From Thalassolituus alkanivorans (GTDB lineage: Bacteria; Pseudomonadota; Gammaproteobacteria; Pseudomonadales; Oceanobacteraceae): DNA of 64,000 bases. Shown piece after piece: positions 35,096-43,908 of this stretch (within the stretch, counting starts at the first letter, position 1; each line of letters starts with the position of its first letter). The notes beneath the pieces were generated by a model. It was given only the letters and a program-made list of their open reading frames with translations, was not told the DNA's origin and searched no databases. Position numbers and translations under genes: made by a program. The stretch spans positions 129,865 to 193,864 of the forward strand of contig NZ_JAJAEL010000006.1 of NCBI RefSeq assembly GCF_020447205.1, in the 5' to 3' direction.

Positions 35096-36637
35096 TTAAT
35101 GAACAGCGGCTTCAGCCCCTGCTGCCTGCTTATCAGCCGAACGGATCGCCAGCGATGCCAGGGCAGCAACCATCAGGGTCAGCCCGAGCACAAAGAAAGC
35201 CTCGTTATAAGACATCACCATGGCCTGCTGAGTTACTTCCTTCATCAAGACACCATAGCTCTGATCGGCACTGCCCCCGCCGCTCTCCAGAGCGCCTCCG
35301 AGCAGGCGCAGGTATTCCGCCAGATTCTGACTGCCACTGACCAGCGTCTGTTTAAGCTCGGCCAGATGGTAATCGGTGCGTTCCGACAGCAGGGTTGCCA
35401 GCAGAGCAATCCCCACAGCGCCGCCCAGATTACGCATCACATTAAACAGCGTAGAAGCCGAGGGAGCGTCTTTGGGGTCGAGATTCTGCGACGACATAAT
35501 CGACAGCGGCACCATAATAAATGGCTGCCCCAGAGCACGAACCAGCAGTGCCGGAATAAGATAAGAGCCGTTGTAATCGATGCTCATATGCATATTCATC
35601 CACATACTGCCGCCGACCACAAAGAAACCAAAAGCCACCAGATATTTGGCGTCAATAAATTTCAGCAGACGGGGAATCAGCGGAAAGAAAGGCAACTGTG
35701 GAAAGCCGACCCACATTAATACCAGGCCAATATCCAGCGCCGTATAGTCATGTACCGATGCCAGATATAACGGCACCAGATACACCGAGCCGAATAAACC
35801 TGCACCAAGAACAAAGTACGCCACACAGGCGAGAGAGAAATCGAGGCTGCGGAACAGGCGCAGATCCACCAGCGGATGTTCCGTAGTCAGCTGCTTGCGC
35901 ACAAACAGAAACAGGCTCATGGCCGAAACCAGCCCCAGCCAGCGGATATATTCGGCGTCGAACCAATCGTCGCGCGCGCCTTCTTCCAGCATGATCTCCA
36001 GACAGCCCAGGCCGAGAGCCATGGTCAGCATACCGAAAAGATCGATTTTTTTAAGCTGTTCCGGATCACCTTCTTCTTTATCCAGACCCGCCGCCAGTAA
36101 CATTAATACGGCGATACCGGGAATAACATTCAGATAGAAGATGTAATGCCAGCTGAAGGCTTCGGTCAGCCAGCCGCCCAGCGTCGGGCCAATGGTTGGC
36201 GCGAAGGTCGCTGTAACACCAAACAACGCCATTCCCAGAGGACGCTTATCCAGCGGCAGCAGGGTAATAATCAGGGTAAAGGCCATCGGAATCAGCGCAC
36301 CGCCACTGAACCCCTGCACGGCACGGAAGACAATCATCGACTCCAGATTCCAGGCAAATGAACAGGCCAGCGAGGCGAGAATAAATATCGTACCGTTCCA
36401 CAGCAGATAACGCCGCGGCGATAGCCAGGCAGCAAAGAAACCACAGAGCGGAATAGCAATCATCTCGGCGACCAGATACGAGGTCGCAATCCAGGAAGAT
36501 TCTTCCAGCGTCGCACCCAGCGCTGCCTGAATATCCTTCAGCGATGAATTGGTAATCTGGATATCGAGAATGGCCATAAAAGCGCCCAACAGAGCGCCAC
36601 TGATGGCCAGCCAGTGCTTGGGAAAGCGCTCGCTCAT
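35096..36637 (-). CDS. DHA2 family multidrug efflux MFS permease, EmrB-like
   Basis: The 513-residue protein has 14 hydrophobic segments and EmrB/QacA signatures. These include ALLGAFMAILDIQITNSSL in segment 1 (motif D1), ATSYLVAEMIAIPLCGF, and the motif C-like FAPTIGPTLGGWL. Such permeases use the proton gradient to expel hydrophobic drugs, working with an EmrA-type adaptor and TolC. Its ATG overlaps the stop of the adaptor gene by four bases. A terminator follows. The pair lies upstream of the lipid operon in the same direction but is separated from it by the terminator, so a shared role is not shown. Confidence 0.9.
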   Translation of the reverse strand: MSERFPKHWLAISGALLGAFMAILDIQITNSSLKDIQAALGATLEESSWIATSYLVAEMIAIPLCGFFAAWLSPRRYLLWNGTIFILASLACSFAWNLESMIVFRAVQGFSGGALIPMAFTLIITLLPLDKRPLGMALFGVTATFAPTIGPTLGGWLTEAFSWHYIFYLNVIPGIAVLMLLAAGLDKEEGDPEQLKKIDLFGMLTMALGLGCLEIMLEEGARDDWFDAEYIRWLGLVSAMSLFLFVRKQLTTEHPLVDLRLFRSLDFSLACVAYFVLGAGLFGSVYLVPLYLASVHDYTALDIGLVLMWVGFPQLPFFPLIPRLLKFIDAKYLVAFGFFVVGGSMWMNMHMSIDYNGSYLIPALLVRALGQPFIMVPLSIMSSQNLDPKDAPSASTLFNVMRNLGGAVGIALLATLLSERTDYHLAELKQTLVSGSQNLAEYLRLLGGALESGGGSADQSYGVLMKEVTQQAMVMSYNEAFFVLGLTLMVAALASLAIRSADKQAAGAEAAVH

Positions 36638-37638
36638 TCAGTAAAAACCGTCACTTCCAGCGACATGCCCGGACGCACCGCGCTCAGATCCTGATCGTCA
36701 TCAAACAGAATTTTTACCGGTAAACGCTGAATCACCTTGGTGAAATTGCCGGTCGCATTCTGTGGTGGCAGCAACGCAAATTCAGAGCCGGTGGCAGCAA
36801 AGAAACTGTCGATATGGCCCTTCAGTACTTTGCCGCCCAACGCATCCACATGAATATCGACGGCCTGACCGACCACCATAGCGGCAACCTGGGTTTCTTT
36901 AAAATTGGCGTACACCCAGATCGGTTCAGTCACCAGACTGAGCAGACGGATACCCGGCTCAACACTCTGCCCCACCTGCACCTGACGACTGGTCACAATC
37001 CCCGCACGCGGCGCACGGATGGTGGTGTAATCCAGCTCCAGCTGCGCCCGCTGTACCGCCGCCGCAGCCTTGGCCACCTCGGCAGCCAACTGTGGCTTTT
37101 CACCACTCAGCGTCACCAGGTTGGCCTGCTGTGCAGCCAGCTGAGCCTTGGCCTGATTGAGGCGCGCCTGCGCCGCTGCCTTATTCAGTTCGGCCGCATC
37201 CAGATCATCCTGCGACACATATTGTTTGCCCATTAACTGCAACAGGCGATCAGCCTGCTGCACCGTACGGCGCCATTCGGCATCGGCGGCAGCCACGCTG
37301 GCACGGGCGGCGACAATCTGCGATTGCTGGGCGTTCTCACGGTCGGCCAGATGCACCAGACGCGCTTCCGCCTCGGCCTGCACAGCCTCTGCCTCAGCCA
37401 GCTTCGCCTGATACAGCGCCGGGTCGAGCTGCAGCAGCACATCACCTTCGGCTACCAGGCGGTTGGCCGGTGCAGGAGTCGCCGTTACCGTCCCCTGAAT
37501 ACGGCTCATGACCGGCACGATATCGGCTTTTACATAGGCGTTATCGGTATCTTCACGGCCCTGATGCCACCACCACCAATAACCACCGGCCAGCAGCAGA
37601 ATGACCAGTAACACGCTTAGTTTTTGTTGTTTAGACAT
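36634..37638 (-). CDS. HlyD/EmrA-type membrane-fusion protein
   Basis: The 334-residue periplasmic adaptor has one N-terminal membrane anchor (VLLVILLLAGGYWWWW), the split lipoyl domain (DTDNAYVKADIVPVMSRIQG and APRAGIVTSRQVQVGQSV), a long Ala/Gln-rich coiled-coil hairpin (about 75-195), and a beta-barrel domain with VYANFKETQVAAM. It couples the EmrB-like permease to an outer-membrane channel. No TolC-type gene is nearby. A 15-bp palindrome lies 18-32 bases upstream of the ATG and may be an operator; no regulator gene is adjacent. Confidence 0.9.
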   Translation of the reverse strand: MSKQQKLSVLLVILLLAGGYWWWWHQGREDTDNAYVKADIVPVMSRIQGTVTATPAPANRLVAEGDVLLQLDPALYQAKLAEAEAVQAEAEARLVHLADRENAQQSQIVAARASVAAADAEWRRTVQQADRLLQLMGKQYVSQDDLDAAELNKAAAQARLNQAKAQLAAQQANLVTLSGEKPQLAAEVAKAAAAVQRAQLELDYTTIRAPRAGIVTSRQVQVGQSVEPGIRLLSLVTEPIWVYANFKETQVAAMVVGQAVDIHVDALGGKVLKGHIDSFFAATGSEFALLPPQNATGNFTKVIQRLPVKILFDDDQDLSAVRPGMSLEVTVFTE

Positions 37639-37989
37639 GTCAGACCCAGAAAATACTACGAAAATCGTAGCAGTCTAACGGTAATGTGTTCAGTGTAAAC
37701 AGAGGTTTTGTAGCCAAACTGTTTCAATATTCCGACCAATTCTGGCGAATTAGACACCTCAGCGGATGAAATAAGACAATTCCGCGCAATATTCCGGCAA
37801 ATAAGCCCACAACCAACAGGATACTCCCCCTCCTTTAACTGGCGGCGCAGCCAGTTAAGCAGGTTAATATCGGCCATTTTTCTTGTATCTCGCCAATATT
37901 CTGCTATAAAGCGCCCCTCTGGAGTCTGACGGACGCCCGACTCCCGCTCTGTGAGCAATGAAATAATCCCGAGTACAAAGGAAGGATCC
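37639..37989. other. Divergent intergenic region between emrA-like and EndoU genes
   Basis: About 350 bases. It holds the operator-like palindrome at 37656-37670 and the promoters of two divergent units. A minus-strand open frame across it (to 38096) runs through the EndoU signal-peptide region and looks spurious. Confidence 0.45.
37656..37670. promoter_or_regulatory. Operator-like palindrome upstream of emrA-like gene
   Basis: CTACGA-AAA-TCGTAG is a perfect 6+6 inverted repeat 18-32 bases before the start codon, a usual place for a TetR- or MarR-type repressor site. The binding protein is not identified. Confidence 0.45.
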
Positions 37990-38553
37990 ATGAAAACACT
38001 CTTATTTATATCAGCCCTGATACTCCCGGCCTTGTCCCTTGCTGACGGCATAAACTGCAGTAATCTCAGCGAGTGGAGTACTCCAATAGAAGGCATGCAG
38101 GTTAACCAGCATCATATTTTTTGTGGTGAACCAGCAAAAAGCGGTAATGCCAAAGGCTTTCATTCCATGCCGCAAAACCAGCCGCCCAGTGACTACCTCA
38201 GCTCACAAAAAGGGGACTCCCCGAATGCCTCCGGCATCTACACCCTTAAAAAAATTGCCCTGAGTTTTAATAAAAGTACTCACATTAAATCTTTCAGCTC
38301 CATGTTCCCGGATCACTGCACCCAGGCTCAGGTCAATGCTTCTATCGTATTTGCACAGCAAAACGCCCGCGGCAACTGCGCCAATCCGAGCTGGGCAAAA
38401 TGCGGCCCGAACGCACCGGATAACGATAGCGAAAATAAATACTGCAAAGGATTTCCGGCTAAGCACTTTGAAATTGCCACAGCGGTTCTGCCGGACGACA
38501 GCAGCAAAATCAACACGGGCTTCCCGATCTACACGACAAATACTTATCCGTGA
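37990..38553 (+). CDS. Secreted bacterial EndoU-family ribonuclease
   Basis: The 187-residue protein has a Sec signal peptide (cleavage near SLADG, residues 17-20) and a bacterial EndoU-like domain (PF14436 type). The family's opening HHIFCGE (His41-His42), the second histidine in KGFHS (His58), GIYTLKKIALSF and HFEIATAVL near 159-167 are all recognisable. Six cysteines fit a disulfide-bonded periplasmic or exported protein. EndoU domains cleave RNA, and bacterial ones are often toxins of contact-dependent systems. Here the domain stands alone behind a signal peptide, without CdiA, T6SS or Rhs sequence. AAGGAAGG precedes the ATG. Its stop overlaps the start of the next gene (GTGA), suggesting a toxin-immunity pair. 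Confidence 0.72.
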   Translation: MKTLLFISALILPALSLADGINCSNLSEWSTPIEGMQVNQHHIFCGEPAKSGNAKGFHSMPQNQPPSDYLSSQKGDSPNASGIYTLKKIALSFNKSTHIKSFSSMFPDHCTQAQVNASIVFAQQNARGNCANPSWAKCGPNAPDNDSENKYCKGFPAKHFEIATAVLPDDSSKINTGFPIYTTNTYP

Positions 38554-38861
38554 GTACAGAAAATTTTCGCTGGAGCAGCTATGACGCCAGCCCCGCGCAT
38601 CAGGCATTACAGGGGTTTCTGGTTCTGGACGTACAGTATTCAGCCACACAGGCAGAAGAACTGATTACTGGTATCCGGCGCTATACCACAGGAAAAATTG
38701 AAGAATTTTCCGGCTGTGGTAACGGCTATGAGTTTGAATGCTGCCCGGAAGGCTTTTTGCTGGAGTGTTTATATCCGGGCGACAATCTGACCCCGGCGAC
38801 CCTGCCCTTTCCGCTGGTGCTGACAGCATTGGAGGAATGGGCAGCGTATTGCCGAAAATAA
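38550..38861 (+). CDS. Probable immunity protein for the EndoU nuclease
   Basis: The 103-residue cytoplasmic-type protein is acidic, with strand/helix alternation (GYEFECCPEGFLLECLYPG) and a C-terminal helix ending LEEWAAYCRK. It has no signal peptide. The GTG start overlaps the EndoU stop by four bases and lacks a good ribosome binding site, so translation is probably coupled. Position, acidity and size fit an immunity protein, but no family was recognised with certainty; the C-terminal layout faintly recalls YacL/UPF0231-like proteins. If the nuclease is exported and re-enters cells, this would protect the cytoplasm. Confidence 0.55.
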   Translation: MSTENFRWSSYDASPAHQALQGFLVLDVQYSATQAEELITGIRRYTTGKIEEFSGCGNGYEFECCPEGFLLECLYPGDNLTPATLPFPLVLTALEEWAAYCRK

Positions 38862-38922
38862 AATGAGCCATAATTAATCCGCCGTGTCACCCCCTGTTAA
38901 CACGGCGAACTGGCGTTAGAAA

Positions 38923-39387
38923 TTATAAATCTTTCAGAATATCCTGACGCTTTAACTGGTATTCCGTATCCGAAATCAGGCCTTTGGATTTCAGCGATTC
39001 CAGCACCAGTAAACGCTTCTCTACAGTGCTCCAGCCCTCAGAGTCTTTTACTACAGTTTCCGCAACACTGACCGCTGCAGTACAACGGTAATAATCTGCC
39101 GACACTTTGGTGGTAACCACGGTTTTCATACCAGTCAGTGAAGGCTTATTACGGCGCGAGTCTTCTGACCCACGAATCAGCAGAGCATCAGCACCGGCAT
39201 CGGCTGCCTGCTTTGTATGCCAGGCCAGACATTCTTCGGCCGGATTCATACTGGTGGTTGAACACACCTGCTGGGATACCAGCTTACAGGATGCTTCCTC
39301 CCCCTCTGCCAGAACTCTGATTTTATCTGCCGCATAACCACTTAAAGGCAGCAGCAGAGCCAGCATCATTACACCTAGTCTGACCAT
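38923..39387 (-). CDS. Secreted protein with C-terminal SHOCT-like domain
   Basis: The 154-residue protein has a signal peptide (MVRLGVMMLALLLPLSGYAA) and a central domain with three cysteines (SCKLV, QQVCST, EECLAW) and AADAGADALLIRG, resembling small DUF4156-type secreted proteins. The last ~32 residues (EKRLLVLESLKSKGLISDTEY...) match the SHOCT short C-terminal oligomerisation motif. The ATG at 39387 follows GGTGGA; a GTG four codons upstream is less likely. Function unknown. Confidence 0.65.
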   Translation of the reverse strand: MVRLGVMMLALLLPLSGYAADKIRVLAEGEEASCKLVSQQVCSTTSMNPAEECLAWHTKQAADAGADALLIRGSEDSRRNKPSLTGMKTVVTTKVSADYYRCTAAVSVAETVVKDSEGWSTVEKRLLVLESLKSKGLISDTEYQLKRQDILKDL

Positions 39388-39517
39388 GTTTATTTCCACC
39401 GTTAGAGAATCACTGACAAAACTCTACCACAGATTGACAGGCAGATTGTTGGCTTCGTTAAGGTGTTTTTAACCGCGAAAAATCAGGGCACCTTGTTTCC
39501 TGAAAGCTTATCGTCCG

Positions 39518-40501
39518 TTACAAAAAGCGGACTGACTCAAGGCGGTCAAACGACTCTCCCATACTGTAGGTAAAGGGCCGCCCCAGCTTCTCTGCAGCCA
39601 TTTTCCGGCATGTGTCTTTAAGAGCAAAAATCGACATATTATTCATTTTGCCAAGCTGATGTTTCACTTCTTTTATCGGCCCTACCTGAATTTCCAGCGT
39701 TTTAATTTCACCACGGTTTAACGGCGACTGATCACTATTGGTCAGTTCAGTGGAAATAAGGGCTTCTTTATCATCGAGTTTTGTCTGTAACAGCGGATAA
39801 TCCACATGGATATCCGCCGGAATATCGTAGCTGGCAAAGCCACGATTCATCGGCTTAACCAAAGCAAATCCGGTAACCTGATCATCCTGCGACACAACCT
39901 TAATATCGCGAAAAGGCAGTAATGGCGACAGCGTCATACTGACGGTACACAATGCCTCACCGCTGCTTTCTCTGTTGCCCTGCAGCGCGGCCATATAGGT
40001 ATCACTCAGGCTATATGCGATACCAATGATCACATCATCCAGTGTCAGCTCAGTATTATATTCTGCCTCCAGCGTGGCGACAGCCTCACGGTAGCTCTCG
40101 TTTTCTGTGTCCGCTATCTCACTGTCCGGCGCTTGCGGATGCAGGATAAAGCGTGCATTAAGGCTGTTGCTTCTGCCCGCGACTACGCTATCCAGCGCGG
40201 TTTTAATGGCTGTTTTCTGCTCTGTTGTAATACCACCAAACATCGGTGTGCTGAGCAATATGGTCTGACCACGGTAATCATCTTTATCGTGGTGTATTTT
40301 TACCAGATCCGGATCGGCGCCGGCTGCGGTGAGAATACTCTCAATCTCCTGGCGGTATACCGGTTTGATCCAGCTGCCGTTACTGTAATCGACCTTATCG
40401 GCCACCACCGGGCTGCCGAATTTAAGTTCAGCAAAATCGCTGTCACAGCCGGTTAAAAGGATAACCAGAGCAATTAATGCAATCTCAGCAAGCCTGAACA
40501 T
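39518..40501 (-). CDS. Hypothetical lipoprotein
   Basis: The 327-residue protein has a lipoprotein signal with lipobox LTGC (Cys19) followed by Asp at +2, which in enterobacteria favours inner-membrane retention. The mature part has mixed alpha/beta character, with strands such as QTILLSTPMFGG, LNARFILHP and TLEIQVGPIKEV. No known domain was recognised. It is monocistronic, downstream of nothing on its strand within 270 bases, and divergent from the membrane-protein gene at 40.8 kb. Confidence 0.6.
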   Translation of the reverse strand: MFRLAEIALIALVILLTGCDSDFAELKFGSPVVADKVDYSNGSWIKPVYRQEIESILTAAGADPDLVKIHHDKDDYRGQTILLSTPMFGGITTEQKTAIKTALDSVVAGRSNSLNARFILHPQAPDSEIADTENESYREAVATLEAEYNTELTLDDVIIGIAYSLSDTYMAALQGNRESSGEALCTVSMTLSPLLPFRDIKVVSQDDQVTGFALVKPMNRGFASYDIPADIHVDYPLLQTKLDDKEALISTELTNSDQSPLNRGEIKTLEIQVGPIKEVKHQLGKMNNMSIFALKDTCRKMAAEKLGRPFTYSMGESFDRLESVRFL

Positions 40502-40771
40502 TTGCTATCCCGTATTGATAAGTTCGCCCGGAGTTTAAAGGTTGCAACTGATAAAGGTAAAGGTAAGATCAGGTAAACGCTGCAATCACCATGCAGTTTG
40601 CGATGGCCGTCGCACTTACTATCGGCACCTGCTGGCATAATCACGCAGGCCTGTTAATACCCATTAAGCCAACCTGACAGCAAACCGGATTTTCCGTAGT
40701 TTCCTGTATATCCAGATCCGGTTTAAACGGCGTTCGGATAATACGACTAACATCCAGCCAAGAACACAACA

Positions 40772-41584
40772 ATGAACAGTAAAGCCCCTGAGCCACAGAA
40801 TCATCCGCAAGACCAGAACGGCACCGATTTGCGCATGCTCCCACCGGTCAGTTATATCACCGGATTTTGCAACCGGGTGCTGGGCAGGATTTTTATGGCC
40901 ATGCTTAATGCTCCGTGGGCCAGCCTGATCACTCTGCTCAGCCTTTATCTCTGTGCGCTGATTATTGCCAATATTCCGGCACTGGATATTGCCCGCGAAA
41001 ATATTTTCCTGGTCATTATCTCACCGCTGGCGATACCGGTGTTTTTATCACTGGCGTATCTCTGCATCAGCCTTGTTCTGCTCGCTCTTTTTGCACGCAA
41101 CCCCGGTACCCGTGTCAGCTGCGCCGTCATTCTGGAAGTTCTGCTTATTGCTCCCATGCTGTTGATGGCAGTCAGCGACACACGCTTATTTTTGATGCTG
41201 GGCGATACGGTGTTATTTGTGCTGCTTGTTGGCAATATGGTCGCCGTTCCCTGGCTGGCTTTTCGTTATAGCAAAGCCGTATTGCACCATGCTTACCTGT
41301 GTTTGCCGCTGCTGGTGCTGTTAACCCTGTTTATCTGGTTTGAAAGTACCGCCGGGCTTTCATATGAAAAAATAAGCCATGAACATATCTCGGTGATCGA
41401 CTGCGAATGGGTAAGAGCCAAAAGCAAAAGCGGCGCTCCCAGCGGCCCACCAATAAAAATATGTGATGTACTAGTGGCATACCGCGGTAGTGATCACCGC
41501 TTTTATGGTATGCCCGCGCCGAATGGAAATATTAACTATATGGAAGTGCGGCAGGCGCTGTTCAAACATTTCAGGCTGCAATAA
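40772..41584 (+). CDS. Hypothetical multi-pass membrane protein
   Basis: The 270-residue protein has a hydrophilic N-terminus (~40 residues) and five hydrophobic segments between about residues 45 and 195, including LITLLSLYLCALIIANI, IFLVIISPLAIPVFLSLAYL and AYLCLPLLVLLTLFIWF. A soluble C-terminal part of ~70 residues has two cysteines (VIDCEW and IKICDV) that could pair outside the cytoplasm. No family was recognised. The ATG follows AACACAACA without a strong ribosome binding site. Confidence 0.55.
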   Translation: MNSKAPEPQNHPQDQNGTDLRMLPPVSYITGFCNRVLGRIFMAMLNAPWASLITLLSLYLCALIIANIPALDIARENIFLVIISPLAIPVFLSLAYLCISLVLLALFARNPGTRVSCAVILEVLLIAPMLLMAVSDTRLFLMLGDTVLFVLLVGNMVAVPWLAFRYSKAVLHHAYLCLPLLVLLTLFIWFESTAGLSYEKISHEHISVIDCEWVRAKSKSGAPSGPPIKICDVLVAYRGSDHRFYGMPAPNGNINYMEVRQALFKHFRLQ

Positions 41585-41981
41585 TGAATCTGCACTGTCG
41601 CATCGCCAGAAGCCAACAAATAAACAAACTGCAAACACACCCGGCCATCTGAAAAAGCAGGTCTGAGCACCTGCGCGGCGGCATGCAGCCACACACCAGA
41701 GCGCGCTACAGAGGTAGAATCCACTGTCAGAGTTCTCTTGCAACACGCCCAAACAGCACAGCCGTACATCCCCCTGCCGCCCTGCACTGGAATAATGGTC
41801 CTTTCTGTGAAGCCTTTGTCATTGTTACAACGTAATTCTGTGAGCAAGGCCGCAATAATAGCTGAATGACAGTTCAGCCAAGCTGCTAGTATTTTCCCAT
41901 CGGCGGATAATTCCGGAAGATCCGTACCCGGGTAAAAATCCGTAAACAAAAGATACAAAGCGTTGCAAATAAGGAGTGCTC
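41585..41981. other. Intergenic region upstream of pilU
   Basis: About 400 bases with no supported gene. A hairpin GCTGAA / TTCAGC lies at 41861-41878, about 100 bases before pilU, and AAGGAG lies at 41971-41976. A minus-strand frame of 140 residues here has no start signal and a disordered composition. Confidence 0.4.
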
Positions 41982-43157
41982 ATGAGCATCGAAAACTGGC
42001 TTCACCTTCTGGCAAAACACGATGGCTCTGACCTCTACCTGAGCAAAGGTGCTCCACCTTGCGCGAAATTTCAGGGACAGTTAAAACCCATCAGCCGTGA
42101 CGTGCTGGGGCCAGGCGACATTGAAAAAATTGCCTATTCCATTATGTCGGAGGCACAACGGCAGGAATTTGAAGAAGAAATGGAACTGAATATGGCTATG
42201 TCCAATTCATCCGGCCGCTTCCGTATTAACATATTCAAACAGCAGCACGAAGTGTCACTGGTGGCACGCAATATCAACACTGAAATTCCCGATATTGCCC
42301 AGCTGAATCTGCCACCGGTTCTGAAAGACGTTATTACTGCCAAGCGTGGCTTAATTCTGTTTGTTGGCGGTACCGGTTCTGGTAAATCCACCTCGCTGGC
42401 GGCACTGATTGATCACCGTAACGCCACTACCTACGGCCATATTATTACCATCGAAGATCCGATTGAATTTGTGCACAAGCACAAAAAGAGCGTGATTAAC
42501 CAGCGCGAAGTGGGCACCGACACCAAGAGCTATGCCGCAGCATTAAAAAATACCCTGCGTCAGGCACCGGATGTCATTCTTATTGGTGAAATCCGCGACG
42601 CCGAAACAATGGAACATGCCCTCGCCTTTGCCGAAACCGGTCATTTGGCCATTTCCACTCTGCATGCTAACAATGCCAACCAGGCCTTTGAGCGTATTGT
42701 GAATATGTTTCCGGAAGAGCGCCGCAATCAGATTTTATTAGGCCTTGGCCAGAATGTACGCGCGATTATTTCCCAGCGTCTTATTCCCACTGTTGATGGT
42801 AAACGCGCTGCCGCAGTGGAAGTACTGTTGGGTAATAAAACTGTAGAAGATCTGATTATTAAAGGCGATTTCCCATCCATCAAAGAGATTATGAACAAGT
42901 CCGAAAACCTCGGCATGCAAACCTTTGATGGCGCACTCTACCATCTGTATAAACAGGGCAAGATTACTCTTGAACAGGCACTGAAAAACGCCGACTCAGA
43001 AAACAACCTGCGCCTGCGTATTAAACTGGGAGACAACAAACCAGAATCCAAGCCAGCAGCAATAAAACAAACAGCCCAAAAAGCCGCTGCTCCTGCAGCA
43101 TCCGGGCTGGAACTCAGCCTGATGGATGACAATAGTAAAGAAGAGGCTTATGCCTGA
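41982..43157 (+). CDS. pilU: Type IV pilus twitching ATPase PilU
   Basis: The 391-residue PilT/VirB11-family ATPase has Walker A GGTGSGKST, the Asp box IITIEDPIEF, Walker B VILIGEIRD and the His box HLAISTLHANN. The C-terminal part, past the PilT core, is longer than PilT and ends in a disordered Ala/Lys/Pro tail, as in PilU. PilU works with PilT in force-dependent pilus retraction at the inner-membrane base. The usual pilT partner is not upstream, so this copy is an orphan in the window. The ATG at 41982 is preceded by AAGGAG. A bidirectional terminator follows. Confidence 0.93.
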   Translation: MSIENWLHLLAKHDGSDLYLSKGAPPCAKFQGQLKPISRDVLGPGDIEKIAYSIMSEAQRQEFEEEMELNMAMSNSSGRFRINIFKQQHEVSLVARNINTEIPDIAQLNLPPVLKDVITAKRGLILFVGGTGSGKSTSLAALIDHRNATTYGHIITIEDPIEFVHKHKKSVINQREVGTDTKSYAAALKNTLRQAPDVILIGEIRDAETMEHALAFAETGHLAISTLHANNANQAFERIVNMFPEERRNQILLGLGQNVRAIISQRLIPTVDGKRAAAVEVLLGNKTVEDLIIKGDFPSIKEIMNKSENLGMQTFDGALYHLYKQGKITLEQALKNADSENNLRLRIKLGDNKPESKPAAIKQTAQKAAAPAASGLELSLMDDNSKEEAYA

Positions 43158-43180
43158 TTAACGGCATACACCCAGACAAT

Positions 43181-43206
43181 AAAAACGGGCCTTAAGGCCC
43201 GTTTTT
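43181..43206 (+). terminator. Terminator after pilU
   Basis: An 11-bp perfect stem (AAAAACGGGCC / GGCCCGTTTTT) with loop TTAA; symmetrical, so it could act on both strands. Confidence 0.92.
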
Positions 43207-43313
43207 ATTGTTCGTTATTCAGACTGAAGAATCAGCCAGGCTCCCGCAAACATTGCAGCCAAAAAAAGAAAAATACGATATTCTCGACTCCCGCACATTT
43301 ACAGGAGTTTACT

Positions 43314-43709
43314 ATGCAAAGGATTCTGCTTCTTCTGATCGCCGCTGGCGCTGCTTACTACGTGTTCAACCCTTCATCTTCCGCAACAACGCCATCAGCG
43401 GCGTCCGGCAGGGTGTATATCGAGCCCGGTGCCTACCGTAATGTTCAGGTTGAGCTGTATGCCACCGACTGGTGCCCTTACTGCAATCAAGCGCGGGCCT
43501 TTATGGATAAAGAAGGCATCTCGTATATTGAGTACAACGTCGAGCAGGATGCGGCAGCACTGCAACGGCAAAAGGCTTTACTGGGTGAAAAATACAACCC
43601 GAGCAAAGCCAACGTTCCCTTTTTTGTTGCCAACGGTCACACCAAAAAAGGTTACAGCGAAGCACGTTTTATTAAATTTCTGCAAATCGCTGCCGCTGCG
43701 CCAAAATAA
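43314..43709 (+). CDS. Membrane-anchored glutaredoxin-like protein
   Basis: The 131-residue protein has a short N-terminal hydrophobic anchor or signal (residues 3-18), an Ala/Ser linker and a glutaredoxin/thioredoxin-fold domain with active site C54-P-Y-C57 in YATDWCPYCNQA and cis-Pro segment NVPFFVANG. The CPYC site is that of dithiol glutaredoxins. With the anchor the domain probably faces the periplasm, which is unusual for glutaredoxins as glutathione is mainly cytoplasmic. It is the first gene after the pilU terminator. Confidence 0.8.
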   Translation: MQRILLLLIAAGAAYYVFNPSSSATTPSAASGRVYIEPGAYRNVQVELYATDWCPYCNQARAFMDKEGISYIEYNVEQDAAALQRQKALLGEKYNPSKANVPFFVANGHTKKGYSEARFIKFLQIAAAAPK

Positions 43710-43851
43710 GCGCGCGGCAAGCTATGGCAGAAAAGGCCGCTAAAACTCTCTCGATTTAATCATCCAGGCTGGTTCAGTTGCCTGACTCTTATGGTTCGAA
43801 GCCAAGCGACGCAGCCGTTTGACTCATTTACAGGATCACTGAGGTGGCACT

Positions 43852-43870
43852 GAGGTGGATGTCCTATTAG
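43852..43870 (+). repeat. Dispersed GGGTGTC-type motif, copy 1
   Basis: Reads GAGGTGGATGTCCTATTAG; one of six related copies of RTGGGTGTCYxxTTAG in intergenic DNA between 43.8 and 50.6 kb. Confidence 0.5.
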
Positions 43871-43874
43871 AGCC

Positions 43875-43902
43875 CCCGGAACAGGGCCAGCCCTGTTCCG
43901 GG
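43875..43902 (-). terminator. Strong hairpin after the AhpD-like gene
   Basis: A 13-bp stem (CCCGGAACAGGGC / GCCCTGTTCCGGG) with a two-base loop starts six bases past the minus-strand stop. There is no T-run, so it may be an mRNA-stabilising structure more than an intrinsic terminator. Confidence 0.6.
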
Positions 43903-43908
43903 AGTCCG

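Noticed and set aside
35096-37638. The EmrAB pair as part of the lipid operon
   Set aside because: A strong terminator and a 400-base regulatory region separate the two units, although they run in the same direction.
37656-38096. A 146-codon minus-strand frame in the emrA/EndoU interval
   Set aside because: No start signal, overlaps the EndoU signal peptide and the emrA operator region, and has no recognisable domain.
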